Origin: Pseudomonadota bacterium
Lineage (GTDB): Bacteria; Pseudomonadota; Gammaproteobacteria; Pseudomonadales; Pseudomonadaceae
Length of the DNA stretch: 26,397 nucleotides
Direction of reading: 5' to 3'
Assembly (NCBI GenBank): GCA_023431055.1
Contig: JAEYXX010000165.1
Location: 1-26,397 of the forward strand
The notes beneath the pieces were generated by a model. That model had not been told where the DNA came from. It saw only the letters and a list, made by a program, of their open reading frames with translations, and did not search any database. This document shows positions 1-12,346 of this stretch, one piece after another; position 1 is the stretch's first letter, and each line of letters starts with the position of its first letter. The translations under genes and the position numbers were made by a program.

Positions 1-597
1 CGTCTGAAGACCACCACGGTGTACGTCACCCACGACCAGATCGAGGCCATGACCCTGGGCGACAAGGTGGCGGTGATGAAGGACGGGATCATCCAGCAGT
101 TCGGCACCCCGCAGGAAATCTACAACGACCCGGCCAACCAGTTCGTCGCCAGCTTCATCGGCTCGCCGCCGATGAACTTCATCCCGCTGCGCACGCAGGT
201 GCGCGATGGCCAGTGTTTTGGACTGCTCGACTCCGGGCAGGCGCGCTGCGAGTTGCCGCTTGGCGCTGCGGCGGAGCTGCAAGGGCGCGAGCTGATTCTC
301 GGCGTGCGTCCCGAGCAGATCCAGCTGGCAGGCGCCGCTGCAGCGCAGCCGAGCCTGCGCGCCGAGGTCGAGGTGGTCGAGCCGACCGGCCCCGACACCC
401 TGGTGTTCGTCAGCCTCAACCAGACCAAGGTGTGCTGCCGTCTGGCGCCGGACGCCGCACCGCAAGCCGGCGCCAGCCTGGATCTGCAGTTCGATCCGGC
501 GCGCGTGCTGCTGTTCGACGCCACCAGTGGCGAGCGCCTGCATCCGGGAAAGCGTCAGGCCGCTGAGGGCAAGGTGGCTCAGTTCAAGGCCGGTTAG
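1..597 (+). CDS. gtsD: Sugar ABC transporter ATP-binding protein, C-terminal part (GtsD/MalK family), partial at left edge
   Basis: The open frame enters from the left edge and ends at TAG 595-597, so only the last 198 residues are seen. It begins just before the switch/H-loop (VTHDQ) and the following [23 protein letters not shown] stretch typical of MalK/UgpC-type ATPases. It then runs into the C-terminal regulatory TOBE/OB region ([10 protein letters not shown]). Walker A, signature motif and Walker B lie outside the window. The family energises import of sugars through an inner-membrane permease. Followed by a sugar porin and hexose-6-phosphate mutarotase near hexR-zwf, it most resembles GtsD of the pseudomonad glucose/mannose transporter; a maltose MalK is the alternative. 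The family call is firm, the substrate is inferred from neighbours. Confidence 0.85.
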   Translation, partial: RLKTTTVYVTHDQIEAMTLGDKVAVMKDGIIQQFGTPQEIYNDPANQFVASFIGSPPMNFIPLRTQVRDGQCFGLLDSGQARCELPLGAAAELQGRELILGVRPEQIQLAGAAAAQPSLRAEVEVVEPTGPDTLVFVSLNQTKVCCRLAPDAAPQAGASLDLQFDPARVLLFDATSGERLHPGKRQAAEGKVAQFKAG

Positions 598-600
598 CCG

Positions 601-680
601 GTAGGTTGGGTTGAGGCACGAAGCCCAACAGAACCTTGTGCGGTCCCTTGTTGGGCTTCGCACGCTCAGCGCCAACCTAC
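601..680. repeat. Imperfect inverted repeat after the ABC ATPase gene
   Basis: CGAAGCCCAACA (619-630) pairs exactly with TGTTGGGCTTCG (649-660). The outer parts GTAGGTTGG (601-609) and CCAACCTAC (672-680) also pair, giving an 80-bp interrupted hairpin in the gap between the ATPase and porin genes. It looks like one of the dispersed palindromic repeats of pseudomonads and could also end or attenuate transcription. There is no T-run, so it is not called a terminator. Confidence 0.7.
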
Positions 681-733
681 CCAGGAGCTCGTCCATACAC
701 GCAGCAACTACCCGAGCAGAATCCGCCACCGCG

Positions 734-745
734 GCGGTTAACCGC
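734..745. promoter_or_regulatory. Perfect 12-bp palindrome upstream of the porin gene (possible operator)
   Basis: GCGGTTAACCGC is a perfect palindrome 35 bp before the porin start codon. Its position and symmetry would suit a dimeric repressor of the LacI or similar family, but no regulator is assigned and no clear -35/-10 pair was found. Confidence 0.3.
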
Positions 746-762
746 AGTACTTCACACAATAA

Positions 763-2915
<2,153 letters not shown>

Positions 2916-2917
2916 CG

Positions 2918-2941
2918 ACCGCCTAGCTGGCTAGCGGCGGT
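2918..2941 (+). terminator. Hairpin after the mutarotase gene, possible terminator
   Basis: ACCGCC pairs with GGCGGT and TAGC with GCTA (2918-2941), with a small bulge, starting 3 nt after the mutarotase stop. No T-run follows, so intrinsic termination is uncertain. Confidence 0.4.
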
Positions 2942-2980
2942 GCGCGCGTATGCAAAAGGTTTATCGCCGAAGCTCGTATA

Positions 2981-3010
2981 GGTGTCGCGGGGCCGCCTGG
3001 GGTGTGCGCA
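2981..3010. repeat. 30-bp dispersed repeat, copy A
   Basis: GGTGTCGCGGGGCCGCCT followed by GGGGTGTGCGCA matches 28 of 30 bases with 15962-15991. This copy lies about 75 bp before the hexR remnant; the other lies at the break in the ars GAPDH remnant. Confidence 0.75.
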
Positions 3011-3085
3011 CCAGGCACTCGATTATCGGCGCGGCGCCGCGAACCGGTGCGTCATGCGCACCGGCCCATCACTGCCGAATCGTTG

Positions 3086-3153
3086 GATCGGCTCCTCATC
3101 CGCCGGATAGCGGCTGGCGGTCAGGCTTTCCTTGAACTGGCGCAGGCGGGTGC
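3086..3153 (-). pseudogene. Remnant of a second hexR (3' end only)
   Basis: The plus-strand sequence here is nearly the same as the 3' end of intact hexR beginning at 9837. On the minus strand it encodes [18 protein letters not shown] against [18 protein letters not shown] in HexR. The TAG stop of intact hexR is not kept: the frame reads through after PI. Similarity fades after about 3153. It lies directly downstream of the mutarotase, the position hexR itself holds in other pseudomonads, and upstream of a HexR-type promoter facing pyk. It is best read as what is left of a duplicated hexR. Confidence 0.85.
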
Positions 3154-3337
3154 CGCCCGGCGGTCCCACCGTGAGCGGCACATTGTGCGTGTCGCGTCGC
3201 TGGTTCGTTCGCGGCAAGGCGTCTGACGACCGCAGCGCCGCCGGCTCTTCGCGCCCCCCGACGCTCGGGTCGATAGCGCCCCCCAGAGGACGCCCGCTAC
3301 CGGCTGACGGCGCCTGTGATCTGCCGTTCGCGGGTTG

Positions 3338-3419
3338 CCGGCAAAGGCGCGACTGAGGTCATGGCAGCGTCGCGCTCGCGCAGCGCGCGCTGGGGCGCCG
3401 CCATTTCACCCTTTGCCGG
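3338..3419. repeat. Inverted repeat with structured centre
   Basis: CCGGCAAAGG (3338-3347) pairs exactly with CCTTTGCCGG (3410-3419), and inside it ATGGC (3361-3365) pairs with GCCAT. The centre is rich in GCGC. The stretch 3154-3440 shows no recognisable gene; this hairpin lies just upstream of the pyk promoter. Confidence 0.55.
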
Positions 3420-3451
3420 TGCCGCCGACGATGGGGGCGAGTGGATGTTTA

Positions 3452-3506
3452 TGTTGTTTTTATTACTACATTTTTTCTTGATTGCTCTGAATTTTAGGAG
3501 TATCAA
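3452..3506 (+). promoter_or_regulatory. pyk operon promoter with HexR-like operator
   Basis: TGTTGTTTTTATTACTACA (3452-3470) matches the zwf HexR site in 17 of 19 bases. The HexR consensus TTGT-N7-ACAA is met except that the right half is ACTA. Seven bases later come -35 TTGATT (3478-3483), a 17-bp spacer and -10 TATCAA (3501-3506). The zwf promoter has the same operator-to--35 gap and the same 17-bp spacer. Over operator plus -35 the two agree at 29 of 32 positions. A leader of about 200 nt follows before pyk. HexR control is inferred from this likeness. Confidence 0.7.
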
Positions 3507-3708
3507 TTGAAAATATTCTTAAGTTAACCACTTTTCTGTCCGCTGCAGCTTGCCTGGGGTTCGATCTGGCGGGTGGCGCGCGGGCTCGGCGGGTGGTGGT
3601 CATGCGGGCCTGGCGGGCACTTGTGTCGGCTGCCGCGCGAACGGCTTGTGCCTAGGCCGATTCCGGTCCCTGTCCTGTATGCAAGCAGGTCTTTATGAGG
3701 GTTGAACT

Positions 3709-5157
3709 GTGCAACGAAGAACGAAAATAGTGGCCACCCTGGGCCCGGCCACCGAGAGCCCCGAGGCGATCGAGGGGCTGGTGCTGGCCGGTGTCGACGT
3801 GGTGCGCCTGAACTTCTCCCACGGTAGCGCCGCCGAGCACATCGCCCGGGCCGCCCTGGTGCGCGAGATGGCGCGCAAGCACGGGCGCTTCGTCGCCGTG
3901 CTGGGCGATCTGCAAGGGCCGAAGATCCGCATCGCCCGCTTTGCCGCCGGCAAGGTGCGGTTGTCCAAGGGCCAGGTCTTCGCCCTCGATGCAGCACTGG
4001 ACAAGCAGTCCGGCGACGAGCAGGCGGTGGGGATCGACTACGAGGCGCTGATCGGCGACAGCCGCCCCGGCGACATCCTGCTGCTGGATGACGGCCGCAT
4101 CGAGCTGGAGGTCAAGCGCGTCGAGGCCAGCCGGCTGCTCTGCGAGGTGCTGGTCGGCGGGCCGCTGTCGAACAACAAGGGCATCAACCGCAAGGGCGGC
4201 GGTCTGTCGGCGGCGGCACTGACCGACAAGGACCGCGAGGACATCCTCACCGCCGCCGAGATGCAGGTCGACTACCTGGCGGTGTCCTTCCCGCGAGACG
4301 CCGCCGATATCCAGCTGGCGCGCCGGCTGCTGCGCGAGGCGGGCGGCGAAGCCGGGCTGATCGCCAAGATCGAACGCGCCGAGACGGTCGCCGAGCTGCA
4401 GGTGCTGGATGCGATCATCGAAGCCTCCGACGGGGTGATGGTGGCGCGCGGCGACCTCGGCGTGGAGATCGGCGATGCCGAGCTGGTAGCGGTGCAGAAG
4501 CTGATCATCGAGCGCGCCCGCAGCCTCAATCGGGTGGTGATCACTGCGACGCAGATGATGGAGTCGATGATCAGCCAGCCGCTGCCGACCCGTGCCGAGG
4601 TGTTCGACGTCGCCAACGCCGTGCTCGACGGCACCGATGCGGTAATGCTCTCGGCCGAGACCGCGGCCGGTGCCTATCCGATCGAGACGGTCGAGGCCAT
4701 GCGCCGGGTCATAGTCGGGGCGGAGCGGCACCCGCTGGCGCATCGCTCGCGCCATCGCATGGATGAGGTCTTCCACAAGATCGACGAGTCGATCGCCATG
4801 GCGGCCATGTACGCGGCCAACCACCTGCACGGGGTCAAGGCGATCATCTGCATGACCGAGAGCGGCGACACGCCGCGGCTGATGTCGCGGATCCGCTCGC
4901 ACCTGCCGATCTACGCCTTCTCGCGCAATCCGCGCACCCAGAACCGGGTCGCCTTGTTCCGCGGGGTGCAGACCATCCCGTTCGACAGCGAGCGCCTGCC
5001 GCTGGCCGAGATCAACGCCCGCGCGGTCGACGAGCTGCTGCGCCGCGGCGTGGTGGCCGACGGCGATCATGTGCTGATTTCGCGCGGCGACCATGCCAAT
5101 GCCCAGGGTGGCACCAACTGCCTGCGGGTGATCCGCGTCGGCGACGACGTTTGCTAG
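3709..5157 (+). CDS. pyk: Pyruvate kinase
   Basis: Converts phosphoenolpyruvate and ADP to pyruvate and ATP in the cytoplasm. At 482 residues it matches the PykA-type length. Visible motifs are [13 protein letters not shown] at the N-terminus, [19 protein letters not shown], the catalytic-lysine segment LIAKIER (Lys220), [16 protein letters not shown] and ATQMMESM. These are followed by [19 protein letters not shown] and the C-terminal allosteric domain. The GTG start at 3709 is preceded by GAGG about 10 nt upstream and gives the usual family N-terminus. First gene of the operon pyk-orf-eno-gapN-gpmI, probably transcribed from the HexR-type promoter at 3452-3506. Confidence 0.95.
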   Translation: MQRRTKIVATLGPATESPEAIEGLVLAGVDVVRLNFSHGSAAEHIARAALVREMARKHGRFVAVLGDLQGPKIRIARFAAGKVRLSKGQVFALDAALDKQSGDEQAVGIDYEALIGDSRPGDILLLDDGRIELEVKRVEASRLLCEVLVGGPLSNNKGINRKGGGLSAAALTDKDREDILTAAEMQVDYLAVSFPRDAADIQLARRLLREAGGEAGLIAKIERAETVAELQVLDAIIEASDGVMVARGDLGVEIGDAELVAVQKLIIERARSLNRVVITATQMMESMISQPLPTRAEVFDVANAVLDGTDAVMLSAETAAGAYPIETVEAMRRVIVGAERHPLAHRSRHRMDEVFHKIDESIAMAAMYAANHLHGVKAIICMTESGDTPRLMSRIRSHLPIYAFSRNPRTQNRVALFRGVQTIPFDSERLPLAEINARAVDELLRRGVVADGDHVLISRGDHANAQGGTNCLRVIRVGDDVC

Positions 5158-5165
5158 GAGTTCCC

Positions 5166-6624
<1,459 letters not shown>

Positions 6625-6628
6625 CGCC

Positions 6629-8254
6629 ATGAGCACTGCCAACCGTCTCGATCGCCTGTTTCCGGCCCTGGCCGAGATTCCCGAGCAATACCGCCCCGGC
6701 GCGCCCATCGAGCAGCGCGACTACCTGGTCGATGGCCAGCTGCGCACCTGGGAGGGGTTGCTGGCACCGGTGCGCAGCCCGGTGTTCCTGGCCACCGCAC
6801 AGGGCGACGAGCAGGTGATCCTCGGCAGCACGCCGCGGCTCGACGCCGAGGCGGCGCTGGCCGCCCTGGACGCCGCGGTGCGTGCCTACGCCAACGGTCA
6901 GGGTGCCTGGCCCAACCTGCGCGTGGCCGAGCGCATCCAGCACGTCGAGGCGTTCCTGGCGCGCATGCGCGAGCAGCGCGAGGCGGTGGTCAAGCTGCTG
7001 ATGTGGGAAATCGGCAAGAACCTCAAGGACTCGCAGAAGGAGTTCGACCGCACCTGCGACTACATCGTCGACACCATCGAGGCGCTCAAGGCGCTGGACC
7101 GTCGCTCCAGCCGCTTCGAGCTGGAGCAGGACACGCTCGGCCAGATCCGCCGGGTGCCGCTGGGCGTGACCCTGTGCATGGGGCCCTACAACTACCCGCT
7201 GAACGAGACCTTCACCACCCTGATCCCGGCACTGATCATGGGCAACACCGTGGTGTTCAAGCCGGCCAAGTTCGGCGTGCTGCTGATCCGCCCGCTGCTC
7301 GAGGCGTTCCGCGACAGCTTCCCGGCCGGGGTGATCAACGTCATCTACGGCAGCGGCCGCGAGACCGTCAGCGCGCTGATGGCCAGCGGCAAGGTCGACG
7401 TGTTCGCCTTCATCGGTACGCACAAGGGCGCCAGCGACCTGAAGAAGCTGCACCCGCGCCCGCACCGCCTGCGCGCGGCGCTGGGCCTGGACGCGAAGAA
7501 TCCGGGCATCGTGCTGCCCGAGGTCGACCTGGATAACGCCGTGAGCGAGGCGCTGACCGGGGCGCTGTCGTTCAATGGGCAGCGCTGCACGGCGTTGAAG
7601 ATCCTCTTCGTGCATGAGGATGTGGTCGACAGCTTTCTCGACAAGTTCAGCGCCGGGCTGGCCGCGCTCAAGCCGGGCATGCCCTGGGAACCCGGGGTCG
7701 CCCTGACGCCGCTGCCCGAGCCGGGCAAATGCGAGTACCTGCAGACCCTGCTGGCCGATGCCGTGGCCAAGGGTGCGCGGGTGGTCAATGCCGACGGCGG
7801 CGAGTCGCGCCAGTCGTTCTTCTACCCGGCCGTGCTCTACCCGGTGAGTCCGGCCATGCGCATCTATCAGGAGGAGCAGTTCGGCCCGCTGGTGCCGGTG
7901 GTGCCCTACCGCGACCTGCAGACGGTGATCGACTACGTGCTCGACTCCGACTACGGCCAGCAGCTGAGCATCTTCGGCAGCGACTCGGCCCAGGTCGGCC
8001 GGCTGGTCGATGCCTTCGCCAACCAGGTCGGCCGGATCAATATCAATGCCCAGTGCCAGCGCGGCCCGGACAGCTTCCCGTTCAACGGTCGCAAGAACTC
8101 GGCCGAAGGCACCCTGTCGGTGCACGACGCGCTGCGCGTGTTCTCCATCCGTACCCTGGTGGCGACCAAGTTCCAGGACGGCAACAAGGCGCTGGTCAGC
8201 GAGATCATCCGCAACCGCGAATCGAGCTTCCTGACCACCGATTACATCTTCTGA
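6629..8254 (+). CDS. gapN: NADP-dependent non-phosphorylating glyceraldehyde-3-phosphate dehydrogenase (GapN-like, ALDH superfamily)
   Basis: Expected to oxidise glyceraldehyde-3-phosphate directly to 3-phosphoglycerate with NADP, giving NADPH but no ATP. The 541-residue ALDH-fold protein is longer than the ~475-residue streptococcal GapN, with an N-terminal extension. PYNYPLNE carries the conserved Asn, FKPAKFG the cofactor-binding Lys, and FNGQRCTALK the nucleophile Cys320. The position 34 residues before this cysteine, normally the general-base Glu of ELGGK, is Gly286 in LGLDAKNP. ATG 6629 follows AGAGGAG. It is 4 nt after eno and 9 nt before gpmI; enzymes on both sides use the product chain of 3-phosphoglycerate, which supports the function. 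Activity with the substituted Glu is the open point. Confidence 0.85.
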   Translation: MSTANRLDRLFPALAEIPEQYRPGAPIEQRDYLVDGQLRTWEGLLAPVRSPVFLATAQGDEQVILGSTPRLDAEAALAALDAAVRAYANGQGAWPNLRVAERIQHVEAFLARMREQREAVVKLLMWEIGKNLKDSQKEFDRTCDYIVDTIEALKALDRRSSRFELEQDTLGQIRRVPLGVTLCMGPYNYPLNETFTTLIPALIMGNTVVFKPAKFGVLLIRPLLEAFRDSFPAGVINVIYGSGRETVSALMASGKVDVFAFIGTHKGASDLKKLHPRPHRLRAALGLDAKNPGIVLPEVDLDNAVSEALTGALSFNGQRCTALKILFVHEDVVDSFLDKFSAGLAALKPGMPWEPGVALTPLPEPGKCEYLQTLLADAVAKGARVVNADGGESRQSFFYPAVLYPVSPAMRIYQEEQFGPLVPVVPYRDLQTVIDYVLDSDYGQQLSIFGSDSAQVGRLVDAFANQVGRININAQCQRGPDSFPFNGRKNSAEGTLSVHDALRVFSIRTLVATKFQDGNKALVSEIIRNRESSFLTTDYIF

Positions 8255-8263
8255 GAGGCACCG

Positions 8264-9790
8264 ATGACCACCCGAACCCTGATCATTCTCGACGGCATCG
8301 GCCTGCGCCGGGAGGTCGAGGGCAATGCCCTGGCCGCGGCGCGTACGCCGACCCTGGACGCACTGTTCGCTCACTATCCGCACGGCCGCATCGCCACCTC
8401 GGGCCTGGCGGTCGGTCTGCCCGAGGGGCAGATGGGCAATTCCGAGGTCGGCCATATGAACCTCGGCGCCGGGCGCGTGGTGTACCAGAGCCTCACGCGG
8501 ATCAACCGGGCCATCGCCGATGGCGAGTTCGCCGCCAATCCGGCGCTGGTCGAGCTGCTCGACGGCGCGCGGCGCCGCGGTGGTGCGGTGCACCTGCTCG
8601 GCCTGCTGTCGCCGGGCGGGGTGCACAGCCACGCCGAGCAGATCATCGCCGCTTGCCGGGTGCTGGCCGAGCGCGGCATCGAGCGCTTCTACGTGCATGC
8701 CTTCCTCGATGGCCGCGACACCCCGCCGCAGAGCGCCGGGCCCTTCATCGCGCAGCTGCAGGCCGAGCTGGATGCGCTGGGCAAGGGGCGCATCGCCTCG
8801 TTGATCGGTCGTTACTACGCGATGGATCGCGACAATCGCTGGGAGCGGATCGCGGTGGCCCACCGGCTGATCGTCGAGGGGCGCGGCGAGTTCCGGGCGG
8901 CCACGGCCGAGGCCGGGCTGCAGCAGGCCTATGGCCGCGGTGAGTCGGACGAGTTCGTCCAGGCTACCGGCATCGGCGAGGCGGTCGCGCTGGCGGAGGA
9001 GGATGCGCTGATCTTCATGAATTTCCGGCCCGACCGGGCGCGGCAGCTGTGCCAGGCGCTGGTCGATCCGGCCTTCGACGGCTTCGCCCGCGCGCGCCTG
9101 GTCGACAAGCGCCGGCTGCTGACCCTGACCCGCTATTCGCAGCAGCTGGACGGGCCCTGCGCCTTCCCGCCGCAAAGCCTGCGTAACAGTCTGGGCGAGT
9201 ACCTGGCCGGGCTCGGCAAGACCCAGCTGCGCATCGCCGAGACGGAGAAATACGCCCACGTCACCTTCTTCTTCAACGGCGGGCGCGAGCAGCCATTCGC
9301 CGGTGAGGAGCGCATCCTGATCCCGTCGCCGGACGTCGCCTCCTACGACCTGTGGCCGCAGATGAGCGCGCCCGAGTTGACCGCGCGCCTGGTCGAGGCG
9401 ATCCGGGATCGGCGCTTCGATCTGATCGTATGCAACTACGCCAACGGCGACATGGTCGGCCATACCGGTAGCTTCGATGCGGCGGTGCGCGCCGTGGAGG
9501 CGCTGGACGCCTGCCTGGGCGAGGTGGTCGAGGCGACCCTGGCAGCCGGTGGCGAGTGCCTGATCACCGCCGATCACGGCAACGTCGAGCAGATGTGCGA
9601 CGCCGAGTCGGGTCAGGCGCATACCGCGCATACCCTCAATCCGGTGCCGCTGATCCTGGTCAGCGGACGGGCCGGGCAGTTCGCCCTCGGGGATGGCCGG
9701 CTGTGCGACATCGCGCCGACCCTGCTGGACTTGATGGGGTTGGCGCTGCCGGCGGAAATGGAAGGGCGGTCGCTGTTGCTGAAGGATTGA
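8264..9790 (+). CDS. gpmI: 2,3-bisphosphoglycerate-independent phosphoglycerate mutase
   Basis: Interconverts 3-phosphoglycerate and 2-phosphoglycerate through a phosphoserine intermediate, using two metal ions. At 508 residues it is typical of iPGM. It shows the N-terminal metal motif LIILDGIGL, the nucleophile Ser60 in [14 protein letters not shown] and HSHAEQI. It also has the phosphate-binding [37 protein letters not shown] and the C-terminal metal motif [11 protein letters not shown]. The ATG is preceded by GAGAGG. It is the last gene of the operon and supplies the step between GapN and enolase. It ends 43 bp before the convergent hexR stop. Confidence 0.96.
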   Translation: MTTRTLIILDGIGLRREVEGNALAAARTPTLDALFAHYPHGRIATSGLAVGLPEGQMGNSEVGHMNLGAGRVVYQSLTRINRAIADGEFAANPALVELLDGARRRGGAVHLLGLLSPGGVHSHAEQIIAACRVLAERGIERFYVHAFLDGRDTPPQSAGPFIAQLQAELDALGKGRIASLIGRYYAMDRDNRWERIAVAHRLIVEGRGEFRAATAEAGLQQAYGRGESDEFVQATGIGEAVALAEEDALIFMNFRPDRARQLCQALVDPAFDGFARARLVDKRRLLTLTRYSQQLDGPCAFPPQSLRNSLGEYLAGLGKTQLRIAETEKYAHVTFFFNGGREQPFAGEERILIPSPDVASYDLWPQMSAPELTARLVEAIRDRRFDLIVCNYANGDMVGHTGSFDAAVRAVEALDACLGEVVEATLAAGGECLITADHGNVEQMCDAESGQAHTAHTLNPVPLILVSGRAGQFALGDGRLCDIAPTLLDLMGLALPAEMEGRSLLLKD

Positions 9791-9810
9791 TGGTCGCTGG
9801 GGCGTGCCTG

Positions 9811-9824
9811 CCGCCGAAAGGCGG
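9811..9824. terminator. Short GAAA-loop hairpin between gpmI and hexR
   Basis: CCGCC-GAAA-GGCGG forms a perfect 5-bp stem with a GNRA loop midway between two convergent genes, where a two-way terminator would be expected. No T-run flanks it on either side. Confidence 0.4.
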
Positions 9825-9833
9825 ATGATCGCC

Positions 9834-10703
9834 CTAGATCGGCTCCTCGTCCGCCGGGTAGCGGCTGGCGGTCAGGCTTTCCTTGATCTTGCGCAGGTGT
9901 GGCTGGAAATCCACGCCGCGGCGCAGGGTCACCCCGGTGGCGAGCACGTCGAGCACGGTGAGCTGAATGATGCGCGAGGTCATCGGCATGTAGATGTCGG
10001 TGTCCTCCGGCAGCGGAATGTCCAGGCTCAGGGTGCTGGCCTTGGCCAGCGGCGAGCCGGCGGCGGTCAGGCCGAGCACCGAGGCGCCGTTCTCCCGCGC
10101 CAGGCGTGCCACCTCCACCAGTTCGCGGGTGCGCCCGGTGTAGGAAATGATCACGAACAGATCGCCGGTGTGCGCCACCGAGGCGATCATGCGCTGCATC
10201 AGCACGTCGGAATGCGCCGACACCGCCAGGTTGAAGCGGAAGAACTTGTGCTGCGCGTCCAGCGCCACCGAGGCCGAGGCGCCGAGGCCGAAGAAGTGGA
10301 TCTGCCGCGCCTGGATCAACAGGTCGACGGCGCGGCTGACCAGCTGCGCATCGAGGCTCTGGCAGGCGGTATCTAGCGAGGCGATGGTGCTGCCGAAGAT
10401 CTTCCGCGTGTAGGCCTCGGGGCCGTCGTCGGCGGCCACCGCGCGGCTGACGTAGGCGGCGCCGCTGGCCAGGCTCTGCGCCAGCTGCATCTTCAGCTCG
10501 GGGTAGCCGTTGGCGCCGAACGAGCGGCAGAAGCGGTTGACCGTCGGCTCGCTGACCCCGGCGGCCTGGGCCAGTGCCGCGATGCTGAAGCGGGTGGCCT
10601 GCTGCGGATCGTGCAGGATCACCTCGGCGACCTTGCGCTCGGCCTTGTTCAGGTCGTCGAGGCGGCTCTGGATCTGTTCCAGCAGATTGCGCACGCGGTC
10701 CAT
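9834..10703 (-). CDS. hexR: HexR, RpiR-family transcriptional regulator of central carbon genes
   Basis: DNA-binding repressor that in Pseudomonas is released by the Entner-Doudoroff intermediate KDPG. The 289-residue protein has an N-terminal RpiR helix-turn-helix domain (about 1-77, with [25 protein letters not shown] as recognition region). It is followed by a SIS sugar-phosphate domain (about 120-260, with [18 protein letters not shown] and [19 protein letters not shown]). The ATG at 10703 is preceded on the minus strand by GAGGA. It is divergent from zwf across a 173-bp gap that holds a TTGT-N7-ACAA site, so it probably controls itself and zwf. A scrap of a second hexR lies at 3086-3153. 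Confidence 0.95.
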   Translation of the reverse strand: MDRVRNLLEQIQSRLDDLNKAERKVAEVILHDPQQATRFSIAALAQAAGVSEPTVNRFCRSFGANGYPELKMQLAQSLASGAAYVSRAVAADDGPEAYTRKIFGSTIASLDTACQSLDAQLVSRAVDLLIQARQIHFFGLGASASVALDAQHKFFRFNLAVSAHSDVLMQRMIASVAHTGDLFVIISYTGRTRELVEVARLARENGASVLGLTAAGSPLAKASTLSLDIPLPEDTDIYMPMTSRIIQLTVLDVLATGVTLRRGVDFQPHLRKIKESLTASRYPADEEPI

Positions 10704-10792
10704 GGGAAGTCCTCAGATTGGCGGTAAAGAAGGCTGGCCTATCCTACTGGTGACACCCGCTCGTCACCACCTCTGCGTAGGTTTTGGAAAAA

Positions 10793-10847
10793 TGTTGTTG
10801 TTATTACAACATTTGTTCTTGATTTAACCGCTGTTACCCGGTATTTC
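10793..10847 (+). promoter_or_regulatory. zwf promoter with HexR operator
   Basis: TGTTGTTGTTATTACAACA (10793-10811) contains a perfect HexR consensus TTGT-N7-ACAA at 10795-10809. It is followed after 7 nt by -35 TTGATT (10819-10824), a 17-bp spacer and -10 TATTTC (10842-10847). ATG of zwf is about 30 nt further on. The site lies between hexR and zwf, as described for Pseudomonas. Confidence 0.8.
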
Positions 10848-10876
10848 TAGCGCATCTTGATAGAAGAACAAACATC

Positions 10877-12346
10877 ATGGCCGCGATAAAGCTCGAATCC
10901 TGTACCTTTGCCCTGTTCGGCGCCCTCGGCGATCTGGCTCTGCGCAAGCTGTTTCCCGCGCTTTACCAGCTCGATCGCGCCGGTTTACTGCACGACGACT
11001 CCCGCATCCTCGCCTTGGCCCGCGAAGCCGGCGAGCCACAGCGCCATCTGACCGCCATCGAGCAGGCCCTGCGCCTGTACGTGCCGGCCAAGGAGCTGGA
11101 GGAGGGCGCGCTGGCGCGTTTCCAGGCGCGCCTGCACTACCTGACCATGGATTTTCTTCAGGCCGAGGACTACCTGGCCCTGGCCGAGCTGGCCGGCGCA
11201 CAGGACCAGCTGGTCGCCTACTTCGCCACCCCGGCATCGGTGTATGGCGGCATCTGCGCCAACCTGGCCGCCGTCGGGCTGGCCGAGGGCACGCGGGTGG
11301 TGCTGGAGAAACCGATCGGCCACGACCTGGCATCCTCGCGTGCGGTCAACGACGCGGTGGCGCGGGTGTTCCCGGAGAACCGCGTCTATCGCATCGACCA
11401 TTACTTGGGCAAGGAGACGGTGCAGAACCTGATTGCCCTGCGTTTTGCCAACAGCCTGTTCGAAACCCAGTGGAACCAGAACCACATCTCCCACGTGGAA
11501 ATCACCGTGGCCGAGAAGGTCGGTATCGAGGGGCGCTGGGGCTACTTCGATCAGGCCGGGCAACTGCGCGACATGATCCAGAACCACCTGCTGCAGCTGC
11601 TTTGCCTGATCGCCATGGACCCGCCCAGCGACCTGTCCGCCGACAGCATTCGCGATGAGAAGGTCAAGGTGCTCAAGGCGCTGGAGCCGATCAGCGTCGA
11701 GCAGCTCGGCCAGCGCGTGGTGCGTGGCCAGTACGTCGCTGGCAGCAGCGATGGACGGCCGGTACCGGGCTATCTGGAGGAAGAGAATTCCAACACCCAG
11801 AGCGACACCGAAACCTTCGTCGCCCTGCGTGCCGACATCCGCAACTGGCGCTGGGCCGGCGTGCCCTTCTATCTGCGCACCGGCAAGCGCATGCCGCAGA
11901 AGCTGTCGCAGATCGTCATCCACTTCAAGGCGCCGCCGCACTACATCTTCGCCCCTGAGCAGCGCCAGCTGATCGGCAACAAGCTGATCATCCGCCTGCA
12001 GCCGGACGAGGGCATCGCCCTGCAGGTGCTGACCAAGGATCAGGGCCTGGATAAGGGCATGCAGCTGCGCAGCGGCCCGCTGCAGCTGAGCTTCTCCGAT
12101 ACCTACCGCAGCGCGCGGATTCCCGATGCCTACGAACGTCTGCTGCTGGAAGTGATGCGCGGCAACCAGAACCTGTTCGTGCGCAAGGACGAGATCGAAT
12201 ACGCCTGGCAGTGGTGCGACCAGCTGATCGCCGGCTGGAAGCAGCTCGGCGAGGCGCCGAAACCCTATACCGCCGGTAGCTGGGGCCCGATGGCCTCGGT
12301 GGCACTGATCACTCGTGACGGGAGGAGCTGGTATGGCGATCTCTGA
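10877..12346 (+). CDS. zwf: Glucose-6-phosphate 1-dehydrogenase
   Basis: Oxidises glucose-6-phosphate to 6-phosphogluconolactone, reducing NADP (often also NAD in pseudomonads), in the cytoplasm. At 489 residues it equals the family norm. The nucleotide-binding start reads [28 protein letters not shown] follows, and the substrate-binding signature RIDHYLGKE is at 172-180. The downstream segment [10 protein letters not shown] carries the second conserved His region. The second residue of the usual GASGDL glycine motif is kept in form as GALGDL. The ribosome site is weak (AGAAG). It is the first gene of zwf-pgl-eda; pgl overlaps its end by 14 nt. Regulated by HexR by inference from the operator upstream. 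Confidence 0.96.
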   Translation: MAAIKLESCTFALFGALGDLALRKLFPALYQLDRAGLLHDDSRILALAREAGEPQRHLTAIEQALRLYVPAKELEEGALARFQARLHYLTMDFLQAEDYLALAELAGAQDQLVAYFATPASVYGGICANLAAVGLAEGTRVVLEKPIGHDLASSRAVNDAVARVFPENRVYRIDHYLGKETVQNLIALRFANSLFETQWNQNHISHVEITVAEKVGIEGRWGYFDQAGQLRDMIQNHLLQLLCLIAMDPPSDLSADSIRDEKVKVLKALEPISVEQLGQRVVRGQYVAGSSDGRPVPGYLEEENSNTQSDTETFVALRADIRNWRWAGVPFYLRTGKRMPQKLSQIVIHFKAPPHYIFAPEQRQLIGNKLIIRLQPDEGIALQVLTKDQGLDKGMQLRSGPLQLSFSDTYRSARIPDAYERLLLEVMRGNQNLFVRKDEIEYAWQWCDQLIAGWKQLGEAPKPYTAGSWGPMASVALITRDGRSWYGDL

